A stretch of DNA of 16,979 nucleotides from JAWWPY01 sp964412845 (GTDB taxonomy: Bacteria > Actinomycetota > Actinomycetes > Streptosporangiales > Streptosporangiaceae). The position numbers and the translations under genes are program-made. The stretch spans positions 1 through 16,979 of the forward strand of contig CAYPQM010000155.1 of NCBI GenBank assembly GCA_964412845.1, in the 5' to 3' direction. The stretch's first letter is position 1; each line of letters starts with the position of its first letter. Shown piece after piece: positions 1 to 5,988 of the stretch. Below the pieces are notes generated by a model. The model saw nothing but the letters and a program-made list of their open reading frames with translations, ran no database searches and was not told the origin of the DNA.

Positions 1-256
1 TGTCGATCCACCGGTCGTGGATCAGCCGGATCGGCACCGGGTTCAGGAAGTGCAGTTTCTCCCGGCCCGACCGGCGGGTGACGACCAGGCCCGCGTCTTC
101 GAGCACCCGCAGGTGCTTCATGACACCGAAGCGGGTCATCTCCAGGTCCGACTCAAGCTCGGTCAGCGTCCGGCCGTCGCGGACGAAGAGCCGGTCCAGG
201 AGAAAGCGCCGCGTCGGGTCGGCGAGCGCCTTGAACACCCGGTCGTCGTCGGCCAT
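1..256 (-). CDS. ArsR-type winged-helix transcriptional regulator (N-terminal part, cut by window edge)
   Basis: About 85 residues are visible, beginning MADDDRVFKALADPTRRFLL, which is the classic ArsR/SmtB opening (ALADPTRR). A winged-helix core follows: the helix TLTELESDLEMTRFGVMKHL, the recognition segment RVLEDAGLV, and the wing VTRRSGREKLHFLNPVPIRL. No metal-site CxC is visible. This subgroup, ending in the H-x-LNPVPI-type wing, is usually found beside SRPBCC/AHSA1 (START-like) proteins; any such partner would lie left of the window. The ATG at 256 fits the conserved N-terminus. An ATG 5 nt upstream is out of frame. The Shine-Dalgarno is weak. A perfect palindrome sits 14 nt upstream, which suggests autoregulation. 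The family call is firm; ligand and targets are unknown. Confidence 0.85.
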   Translation of the reverse strand, partial: MADDDRVFKALADPTRRFLLDRLFVRDGRTLTELESDLEMTRFGVMKHLRVLEDAGLVVTRRSGREKLHFLNPVPIRLIHDRWID

Positions 257-269
257 GCCATCAAGATAG

Positions 270-285
270 GTGACCAAAAGGTCAC
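270..285. promoter_or_regulatory. Palindromic operator candidate for the ArsR-type gene
   Basis: The sequence GTGACCAAAAGGTCAC has 6-bp perfect arms (GTGACC/GGTCAC) around AAAA. It lies just upstream of the ArsR-type ATG at 256. Dimeric ArsR repressors commonly bind such dyads in their own promoter. The assignment rests on symmetry and position only. Confidence 0.5.
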
Positions 286-337
286 ATGTCAAGCCGGACA
301 GTGCCCCGGGGGATCCGGTCAGCAGTGAATTCCCAGG

Positions 338-1258
338 TCAGGGGTGGCGCTGGTTGTCCTGGACCCGGGTGAACATCGCCATCAGCTGCATCTTCCGCTG
401 CGGGTCGAGGGACTGGAACCGGGCGATGGCCTCCTCCGGTGTCTGGACATCGGCGAAGGCGGCCAGCGGGGTCTGCGACCGGGCCAGCTGCTCCCGGTCG
501 GCCGGGGTCAGCTCCTGCAGCAGGACCAGGGCGTCCTCGACGCTGCTGAGCTGGTCGATCCGGGCGACCAGGCTGTCCTCGGAGTGGTCCACCTGGCGGG
601 GCAGCACCGACTCGGGGATCGCGGTCACGATGCCGATCACCTCGGCGACCCGCTGGCCGACCTCGCCGGGGGAGCCGAACGCGCCCTTGCTGATGCAGGT
701 GAACAGGTAGCGCTCACCCCAGAAGACCCAGTCGTCCCGGGCCATGATGCGCTGCTGCACGTCCGGCGTGAGGGCGGGCAGGAAGCTGCCCCCGGCCGCG
801 GTCACCCGGAAGCGGTCGTCGAACGCCGGGTTCCCGGTCGGGCTCTCCGGCCACCGCATCAGGTGCGGGAACCGGCGTGACTGCACGCAGACCGGCGACA
901 GGATCGTCGGCACCTCGGCGGCGCAGACGGCCACCGCCGGCGTGCCGCGGCCGCCCTGGAAGAGCCCCGGGTCGATGGCCGTCCAGGCGTTGGACACGGT
1001 GACCGTCCGGCCGTCGATGCTGCCGCGGAACGCGTCCTGGAAGGCCGTCCGGCCGATCCCGGACGGTCTCGTGGTTCCGCGCGGCACCCCGTACATGGCC
1101 CGGGTGGTGTCATGCACGGTGTCTTCGAGGCGCCCGTCGAACGGCCGGTCGAAGGCCGGCTGCCAGCCCTGGCTGGCGGCGTACTCGGCCGGCCCGGCCA
1201 GGCCGGGCAGCCCGGCTATCGACACCTGATCGCTGCGCTTGCGGCTGAAGAACGGCAT
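338..1258 (-). CDS. Uncharacterised 306-residue protein
   Basis: I do not recognise this family. The start was chosen at the ATG at 1258 (MPFFSRKRSDQVSIAGLPGL) because GGGGAG sits about 5 nt upstream; the frame stays open further upstream to 1402, but that extension looks non-coding. No signal peptide or membrane helix is apparent. The central part is a mixed alpha/beta, Trp/Phe-containing domain (for example DDWVFWGERYLFTC). The last ~90 residues are acidic and helix-rich (SSVEDALVLLQELTPADREQ, then QTPEEAIARFQSLDPQRKMQ), suggesting a helical oligomerisation or partner-binding tail. It is probably cytoplasmic. Two imperfect ~30-bp repeats lie 110-165 bp upstream, matching a pair in front of the phosphatase gene. 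The gene itself is credible from codon bias, ribosome binding site and length. Confidence 0.75.
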   Translation of the reverse strand: MPFFSRKRSDQVSIAGLPGLAGPAEYAASQGWQPAFDRPFDGRLEDTVHDTTRAMYGVPRGTTRPSGIGRTAFQDAFRGSIDGRTVTVSNAWTAIDPGLFQGGRGTPAVAVCAAEVPTILSPVCVQSRRFPHLMRWPESPTGNPAFDDRFRVTAAGGSFLPALTPDVQQRIMARDDWVFWGERYLFTCISKGAFGSPGEVGQRVAEVIGIVTAIPESVLPRQVDHSEDSLVARIDQLSSVEDALVLLQELTPADREQLARSQTPLAAFADVQTPEEAIARFQSLDPQRKMQLMAMFTRVQDNQRHP

Positions 1259-1365
1259 CGCGTCTCCCCGTCCCGGAAAAACCCCATTTTCCCGAACGAT
1301 AGACCGCTGAACTGCCGATGCAATCCGTATCCGGTACGCAGCCGGCCGCGCCGCCGGGAGCGCGA

Positions 1366-1423
1366 ACGGCACCGAGTGGCTCTGCTGCCGTGGGGACGGC
1401 ACCGGAGTGGCTCCGCTGTCGTT
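1366..1423. repeat. Two tandem ~28-bp imperfect repeats (copies A and B)
   Basis: Copy A (about 1366-1391) and copy B (about 1396-1423) are spaced 30 bp and share the core GGCACCG(G)AGTGGCTC. They are diverged versions of the pair at 3080-3137. Both pairs lie upstream of minus-strand start codons: this pair is 110-165 bp upstream of the gene starting at 1258, and it also lies directly downstream of the phosphatase stop. They could be operators, or copies of a small dispersed intergenic repeat. Confidence 0.7.
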
Positions 1424-1442
1424 TGCCGCCGGGCTAGCCTGG

Positions 1443-3062
1443 TCAGCTCAGCGCCAGCTCCTTGGCGGTGGCCTCGTGCCCGGAACGGATGGGCTTGCGC
1501 ATGACGAACGTGTCCAGCGGGGCGTAGACGCTGGACCCGGCGGCGGCGCCGTAGTGGGTGACCGTGATCGAGGTGGTGCCGCCCGGCTCGGCGGGCAGCA
1601 CGTCGAACGAGGCGAACCCGTACGGGGTGGCCAGGTCCCGGTAGGCGGACCACGGCGCGGGCTCCGTGGTGGTGATCGACGGGTGCGCGCTCTGCGGGCT
1701 GCCCGGGCCGACGCCGGTGATGAGGACCCCATCGTGCGGCATGTCGAAATCGCTCACCGGGGTGGGCGTGGAGTGGCCGCCACCGCCGATGATCATGTGG
1801 ACATAGCCGGCCCGGGTGTCGATCTCGGCCGCGTTGCTGCCCTGGGGTGCCGGGGTGAGCAGGGTGCTGCCGGACAGGACGCCGCGGACCGGGAAGGTCC
1901 GTTCGAAGTGATGCTCGTGCCCGGCGACCACCAGGTCCACGCCGTAGCGGTCGAACAGCGGCAGGATCTCCTGCCTGATCCCGAGGTCCGCGCCGTTGAA
2001 GTGCGCCGAGGACATGGCCACCTGGTGCATGCAGACCACGATCCAGTCGATGCCCGGCGTCCGCCGCGCCGAGGCGAGTTCGGCCTCCAGCCAGGCGCGC
2101 TGCAGGCCGTGGCTGTACCCGCGGATATAAGGGTCGTCGCCGTTTGCCTGGTACCCGGGCACGTGATCCCGGCGGTAGGCACTGAACGCGCCGTCCTGCA
2201 GGCACACGTCGTCATTGTTCAGGGACACGACCCGGATCGATCCCACGGTGAACGCGTACCAGTTGCCGCGGAAGTCCCTGGACCCGTTGTCCGGCAACTC
2301 GAACCTGGTCTGGTAGGAGAGGTATCCCTGCGGCCCGTTCCCCACTTCGTTCTCGTGGTTGCCGGCCGCGGGCATCCAGGGCCGGTACCGCGCCGACCGC
2401 ATGTTGTTGGTGAAGAACGACGTCCAGGTCGCCACCGGCACGTCGCTGATGTTGGCGTAGCACAGGTCGCCGTTCATCAGGTGGAACAGGGGGTCGAGCG
2501 CGTCGACCGCGTCCACGATGTAGCCGGCGTTCGCGGTGGCCGGGCCGAGCCCGAGGCCGACCGGCGCGGGGATGGACTGGTCGCCGAAGCTGGTGAACCG
2601 GAACCCCTTCGAGCGGCCGCGCGGCCCGGTGCGGAAGGTGCCCGGCACCGGCTGCGCCCCGTCGTGCAGCACCTCATAGGAGTACGCGGTGCCAGCTTCC
2701 AGGTGGCCGAGCCGTGCGTGGTAGGTGTACACCGTCTCGCCGCTCAGCGCCTCGGTGTAGGCACGCTCCTCGGCCGGCACCTCAAGGCCGAAACCGCCGC
2801 TGGCCCGGCCTGCTCGCAGCCGCGGCCGGGCCACCCGGGCCGGTGCCGCCCAGGAGACTGCGATCTGCGTGGCGGCGTCCGCGCCAAACTGGACGTGCAC
2901 CTGCTCAGGCGCGGGCGCGCCGGCCACGTCCGGCCGACGGACCAGGGCCGGTGCGCCCCATGCCCCGGCCAGCGCGGGGGTACTCAGCAGCAGGGGCGCC
3001 GTGGCGGCCAGCCCGCCTGACTTCAGGATCTGCCGCCGGGATACCTCAGGTCCGTCACTCAT
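1443..3062 (-). CDS. Tat-exported purple acid phosphatase-type metallophosphoesterase
   Basis: The product is 539 residues. It begins with a twin-arginine signal: SRRQILKSGG at about 8-17, then a hydrophobic segment ending near ALA at 30-32. A fibronectin-like N-terminal domain (about 52-146) precedes the calcineurin-like catalytic domain. Metal ligands are visible in the expected order: GDQ with D161, GDLCYA with D199 and Y202, GNHE with N235/H236, H346 in VVCMHQVAMSSAH, and GHEHHFERTF with H382/H384. This is the purple acid phosphatase dinuclear centre, which hydrolyses phosphomonoesters outside the membrane; the real substrate is unknown. The start at 3062 was chosen because GGGAGG lies 7-8 nt upstream and the Tat motif follows at once; the frame is open to 3194 but the extra part carries the repeats. 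Possible control comes from the tandem repeats just upstream. Confidence 0.92.
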   Translation of the reverse strand: MSDGPEVSRRQILKSGGLAATAPLLLSTPALAGAWGAPALVRRPDVAGAPAPEQVHVQFGADAATQIAVSWAAPARVARPRLRAGRASGGFGLEVPAEERAYTEALSGETVYTYHARLGHLEAGTAYSYEVLHDGAQPVPGTFRTGPRGRSKGFRFTSFGDQSIPAPVGLGLGPATANAGYIVDAVDALDPLFHLMNGDLCYANISDVPVATWTSFFTNNMRSARYRPWMPAAGNHENEVGNGPQGYLSYQTRFELPDNGSRDFRGNWYAFTVGSIRVVSLNNDDVCLQDGAFSAYRRDHVPGYQANGDDPYIRGYSHGLQRAWLEAELASARRTPGIDWIVVCMHQVAMSSAHFNGADLGIRQEILPLFDRYGVDLVVAGHEHHFERTFPVRGVLSGSTLLTPAPQGSNAAEIDTRAGYVHMIIGGGGHSTPTPVSDFDMPHDGVLITGVGPGSPQSAHPSITTTEPAPWSAYRDLATPYGFASFDVLPAEPGGTTSITVTHYGAAAGSSVYAPLDTFVMRKPIRSGHEATAKELALS

Positions 3063-3079
3063 GGAAAGCCTCCCAGAAA

Positions 3080-3137
3080 GGCACCGGAGTGGCACCGGTG
3101 TCGTTGGAACGGCACCGGAGTGGCACTGGTGTCGTTT
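3080..3137. repeat. Two tandem ~28-bp repeats (copies C and D) upstream of the phosphatase gene
   Basis: Copy C (3080-3105) and copy D (3111-3137) are spaced 31 bp and share GGCACCGGAGTGGCAC. Copy D is itself an imperfect inverted repeat, with arms AACGGCACC and GGTGTCGTT around 11 bp. On the minus strand each unit also contains CACCGG...CCGGTG with a 7-nt spacer. They end 18 bp before the phosphatase ATG, so they lie in the promoter or 5' leader. They match copies A and B at 1366-1423. Confidence 0.75.
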
Positions 3138-3175
3138 GTATCCGTTCCATCGTGATATCCGCCGCTGCCACCGGA

Positions 3176-3192
3176 GTTCACGCCAGGTGAAC
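3176..3192. promoter_or_regulatory. Inverted repeat GTTCAC-N5-GTGAAC upstream of the phosphatase gene (possible PHO-box-like site)
   Basis: The perfect 6-bp arms GTTCAC (3176-3181) and GTGAAC (3187-3192) lie about 114-130 bp upstream of the phosphatase ATG. Read on the minus strand it starts GTTCACCTGGC, resembling one PhoP direct-repeat unit of streptomycetes. The second unit fits poorly, so the PhoP reading is weak. Confidence 0.3.
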
Positions 3193-3252
3193 ATGCCCGG
3201 TCCTGATCGTGAAGCTTGCCGAGCGCACTGGATGACCAGCCCGGATCATGCG

Positions 3253-3282
3253 GGGTCCCGGCCGCCGCAGCGGCCGGGACCC
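3253..3282 (-). terminator. Strong GC hairpin terminator after the propeller gene
   Basis: A perfect 13-bp stem (GGGTCCCGGCCGC with GCGGCCGGGACCC) encloses the 4-nt loop CGCA. It begins 22 nt downstream of the stop of the minus-strand propeller gene. There is no T-run, as is common for high-GC actinobacterial terminators. It separates that gene from the phosphatase gene downstream. Confidence 0.7.
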
Positions 3283-3304
3283 GCGTCGTCCCTCCGGTGA
3301 CTGC

Positions 3305-4450
3305 TCAGCCGTGGCTGAGGACGAGCGCCTGATCAGCGCGGTTGATGCCGGCCGCCCACTCGCTGGTCGAGCCGGGCACGGTGGCGGCCCCGTACAGCGG
3401 GCTGAACGTGCCGGCGGTCGGATCGGTGTCGGCCGACCACGTGCTGCCGTTCCAGCGCAGGATGAGCCCTTGCTGCACGCCACCGTTGACGCTGGGCATA
3501 TTGAACCCGACGGCGTACACGTCGCTGGCCGACCGGGCCGCGACGGCGTTCAGTGCGGGATAGGCGCCCGGCGTCGGGCTCGGCGTGATGCTCCACGCGG
3601 AGCCGTTCCAGTGCTCGATCAGGGTCGTGATGCCCAGGCCGGGCACTTCCTCGTTCTCCCCGACGGCCCAGACGTTGTTCGAGGCGACGGCGGTCACCCC
3701 GTGCAGGACAGGGCTGCTCGGGCCGCTCACGCTGGGCTGAGGCAAGATCGTGACCGCCCACGACGTGCCGTTGTAGTGCAGGGCGTAGGCCGAATTCGTG
3801 AAGCTGGTGTTGGTGAACTCGCCCACCGCCCAGATGTCGGTGGCGCTCACCGCGCTGATCGCGGTGAGGTTGTTGCCGAACGTGTCGGACGGGTTCGGAC
3901 TCGGTACCGCGACGCTGCTCCACGCCGTGCCGTCCCAGTGCTCGACCACGCCGAAGCCGCCGACCGCCCACGCGTTACTGGCGCTCAGGTCGGCCACGCC
4001 GTTGAGGCCGCCGCCCGGGCCGGAGACTGTCTTCCATGCGGAGCCGTTCCAGTGCTCGTACAGGGCCACCCGGTTCCGGTAACCACCGCCGTTGGGAAGG
4101 CTGAAGCCAACCGCCCAGGCATCGGTGGCACCGCTCGCGCTGACCGCGTTCAGGCTGGCGTTCACGCCGAGGCTGGGCGTGGCGGTCAGCGACCAGGCGC
4201 TGCCGTTCCAGTGGTAGGCCACCGGCGGCGGCGGTGTCTGGCCCGCCGCGCCGAATTGCCCGCCGACCGCCCAGGCGTCCGCGGCGGTGCGCGCGGACGC
4301 GCCGTTCAGTTCGGTGTTGTTGCCGGTCTGCGGGACGCTCACCACCGTCCAGCCGGTCGCGGCCAGGGCCGGGCCGCCGGCGATCACTAATGCGGTGCCG
4401 AACGCGGTGGCTAACGCGCTGGCCGCGACCCATCGCTTGTGCTGAAACAT
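3305..4450 (-). CDS. Secreted seven-repeat beta-propeller-like protein
   Basis: The 381-residue product has a Sec signal peptide (MFQHKRWVAA, then a hydrophobic stretch, with a likely cut after ALA at 28-30). The mature part consists of about seven ~45-residue repeats. Each pairs an ...SA.DAWAVG strand with a HWNGSAW strand; examples are ADAWAVGG, TDAWAVGF, SNAWAVGG, TDIWAVGE, NNVWAVGE, SDVYAVGF and the decayed TSEWAAGI. The mature N-terminus (TGWTVVSVPQ) looks like the outer half of a repeat whose inner half is the C-terminal QALVLSHG, so the ring probably closes by N-C strand pairing. No catalytic motif is visible; extracellular binding is an inference. The ATG at 4450 has GGAAGGAG 7 nt upstream. 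An in-frame ATG at 4510 would add 20 residues but has a poor ribosome site. It is divergent from the padR-type gene. Confidence 0.85.
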   Translation of the reverse strand: MFQHKRWVAASALATAFGTALVIAGGPALAATGWTVVSVPQTGNNTELNGASARTAADAWAVGGQFGAAGQTPPPPVAYHWNGSAWSLTATPSLGVNASLNAVSASGATDAWAVGFSLPNGGGYRNRVALYEHWNGSAWKTVSGPGGGLNGVADLSASNAWAVGGFGVVEHWDGTAWSSVAVPSPNPSDTFGNNLTAISAVSATDIWAVGEFTNTSFTNSAYALHYNGTSWAVTILPQPSVSGPSSPVLHGVTAVASNNVWAVGENEEVPGLGITTLIEHWNGSAWSITPSPTPGAYPALNAVAARSASDVYAVGFNMPSVNGGVQQGLILRWNGSTWSADTDPTAGTFSPLYGAATVPGSTSEWAAGINRADQALVLSHG

Positions 4451-4466
4451 GATCCGCTCCTTCCGG

Positions 4467-4482
4467 CCCCGCGGGTGCGGGG
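4467..4482 (-). promoter_or_regulatory. Small hairpin in the propeller gene leader
   Basis: The 6-bp stem CCCCGC/GCGGGG with a 4-nt loop lies immediately upstream of the Shine-Dalgarno of the minus-strand propeller gene. It might influence translation start, but could be chance in GC-rich DNA. Confidence 0.2.
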
Positions 4483-4584
4483 AACCACCCGGGACACGGC
4501 TGTGACCCATGACGGGTTCACCTCTCCTTAAACCCAATGTGCGGGAATCTGCCGGGCAGGCGGACAGCGCTGAAGCCGGGCCGG

Positions 4585-4612
4585 TTGCCAACCTCGATTT
4601 ACTGAGTACTAT
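4585..4612 (+). promoter_or_regulatory. Sigma-70-like promoter of the PadR/ABC operon
   Basis: TTGCCA (4585-4590) is a -35 element with five of six consensus bases. After 16 bp comes TACTAT (4607-4612) as -10. The predicted start lies about 20-25 nt before the GTG at 4643. The -10 falls inside the inverted repeat 4605-4627, as expected for a repressed promoter. Confidence 0.5.
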
Positions 4613-4627
4613 ACCCAGTATGATACT
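4605..4627. promoter_or_regulatory. Probable PadR operator (AT-rich inverted repeat)
   Basis: The arms AGTACTATAC (4605-4614) and GTATGATACT (4618-4627) match at 8 of 10 positions around a 3-bp centre (CCA). The segment is strikingly AT-rich against its GC-rich surroundings and ends 15 bp before the padR-type start codon. PadR repressors typically bind such ATAC/GTAT dyads in their own promoter. Confidence 0.6.
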
Positions 4628-4642
4628 TGCTTGGAGGACGTG

Positions 4643-5269
4643 GTGAGCGTCCGGCACGCCTTGCTCGCGCTGCTCAGCGAGGGGCCGAAGTATGGCCTCC
4701 AGCTCCGCGAGGAGTTCGAGGCGAGAACCGGTGAGGTCTGGCCGCTGAACGTGGGCCAGGTGTACACGACGCTGCAGCGGCTGGAACGTGACGGGCTGGT
4801 CGAATCGGACGACGCGGCGGAAGACGGCCCGCAGAAGGGCTTCCGGATCACGGAGGACGGCGAGCGGGAACTGGCCGACTGGCTGCGCACCCCGCCGGAC
4901 CTGACCGCACCGCCCCGCGACGAGCTGGTCATCAAGGTCATGGTGGCCCTGCGCCTGCCCGGCGTGGACGTGCACGACGTTATCCAGGTCCACCGCCGGT
5001 ACCTGGTGGAGCTGATGCAGCAGTGGACGCACCTGAAGGAGAGCGAGGCCGAGCACGACCTGAGCCTGGCCCTGGTGGTCGACGCTGAACTGTTCCGGCT
5101 GGACTCGCTCATCCGGTGGCTGGACACCGCCGACGGTCGGCTCAAGCGGGCCGCCAGTGACAGTGTCAGCTCCGCGGGCACGGACGGCTCCATTGATTCC
5201 GCCGCCCCGGTCCGGTCTGCTCCGATCGTGCTGCCGAGGATGCGGCGCAGAACGGGAGTGCAACGATGA
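4643..5269 (+). CDS. PadR-family transcriptional repressor
   Basis: The 208-residue product starts MSVRHALLALLSEGPKYGLQ, the typical PadR winged-helix opening, and continues VYTTLQRLERDGLVES (recognition helix and wing entry). A helical C-terminal dimerisation region follows (about 90-170, PadR_C/Vir_act_alpha_C type). The last ~40 residues are a Ser/Ala-rich extension of unclear role. The GTG at 4643 was chosen because GGAGG (4633-4637) lies 5 nt upstream; an upstream TTG at 4631 and GTG at 4640 have worse spacing. The stop overlaps the next ATG by 4 bp (ATGA). PadR beside an ATPase/FtsX permease pair is a common arrangement in which the repressor controls its own exporter in response to a small molecule; the ligand is unknown. 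Confidence 0.92.
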   Translation: MSVRHALLALLSEGPKYGLQLREEFEARTGEVWPLNVGQVYTTLQRLERDGLVESDDAAEDGPQKGFRITEDGERELADWLRTPPDLTAPPRDELVIKVMVALRLPGVDVHDVIQVHRRYLVELMQQWTHLKESEAEHDLSLALVVDAELFRLDSLIRWLDTADGRLKRAASDSVSSAGTDGSIDSAAPVRSAPIVLPRMRRRTGVQR

Positions 5270-5988
5270 GCATGCTCGAACTCCGGGGCGTGTCGAAGGT
5301 CTACGGCGCGGGCGCCGCCGAGGTGCGCGCGCTGTGGGAGGTCGACCTCTCGGTCGAGGCCGGCGCGATGGTGGCGGTGATGGGGCCGAGCGGGTCGGGC
5401 AAGAGCACCTTGCTGACCATCGCCGGCAGCCTGGAGGACCCGACGGTCGGCGAGGTGCTGGTCGGCGGCTCGACCCTGGCCGGGATGACACGCAACGGCA
5501 AGGCCCGGCTACGGCGCCGCTCGATCGGGTACGTGTTCCAGGACTTCAACCTGCTGGCCGGGCTCACCGCGGCGGAAAACGTCTCCCTGCCCCTGGAGCT
5601 TGATGGCGTGCCGGCCCGGAAGGCCCGCGCCGCCGGGCTGCAAGCGCTGGACGAACTCGGCCTGAGCGACCAGGCGGCGCGGTTCCCGGACGAAATGTCC
5701 GGTGGCGAGCGGCAGCGGGTGGCGATCGCCCGCGCGCTGGTGGGGGATCGCCGTCTGCTGCTGGCGGACGAGCCCTCGGGGGCACTCGACTCGGTCAACG
5801 GGGAAGCGGTGATGCGGCTGCTGCACGCCGCGTGCAAGCGGGGCGTGGCCGCCGTGGTGGTGACCCACGATGCGCAGCTCGCGTCGTGGGCCGACCGGGT
5901 GGTCTTCCTGCGGGACGGGCGGGTGACCGACCAGACGATGCCGCCGCCGGGCCCTGAGTCGCTCCTCGTGCAAGAGCAGAACCAGTGA
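5266..5988 (+). CDS. ABC transporter ATP-binding protein (LolD/MacB type)
   Basis: The 240-residue ATPase has all motifs: Walker A GPSGSGKST (40-48), Q-loop Q92 in VFQDFNLL, signature MSGGERQR (144-151; M replaces the usual L), Walker B LLLADEP (164-170), D-loop SGALD (171-175), and switch H201 in VVVTHD. The length and the FQDFNLL / GALDSVNG wording place it in the MacB/LolD group that energises FtsX-type permeases. Its ATG overlaps the padR stop, and its own TGA overlaps the GTG of the permease, so the three genes are translationally coupled. The role is likely mechanotransmission for export or membrane extraction of a peptide, lipid or drug; the substrate is unknown. Confidence 0.95.
   Translation: MSMLELRGVSKVYGAGAAEVRALWEVDLSVEAGAMVAVMGPSGSGKSTLLTIAGSLEDPTVGEVLVGGSTLAGMTRNGKARLRRRSIGYVFQDFNLLAGLTAAENVSLPLELDGVPARKARAAGLQALDELGLSDQAARFPDEMSGGERQRVAIARALVGDRRLLLADEPSGALDSVNGEAVMRLLHAACKRGVAAVVVTHDAQLASWADRVVFLRDGRVTDQTMPPPGPESLLVQEQNQ

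Noticed and set aside
1407..3020. Plus-strand open frame of about 537 codons
   Set aside because: It is antisense to the phosphatase, which has a full set of metal-binding motifs.
4502..4521. Imperfect dyad GTGACCC...GGGTTCAC upstream of the propeller gene
   Set aside because: The arms differ by one inserted base and no partner regulator is evident; it could be chance, so it was not listed as a feature.
4451..5491. N-terminal extension of the propeller gene into a 728-codon frame
   Set aside because: The extension is antisense to padR; a signal peptide and a strong ribosome site fix the start at 4450.
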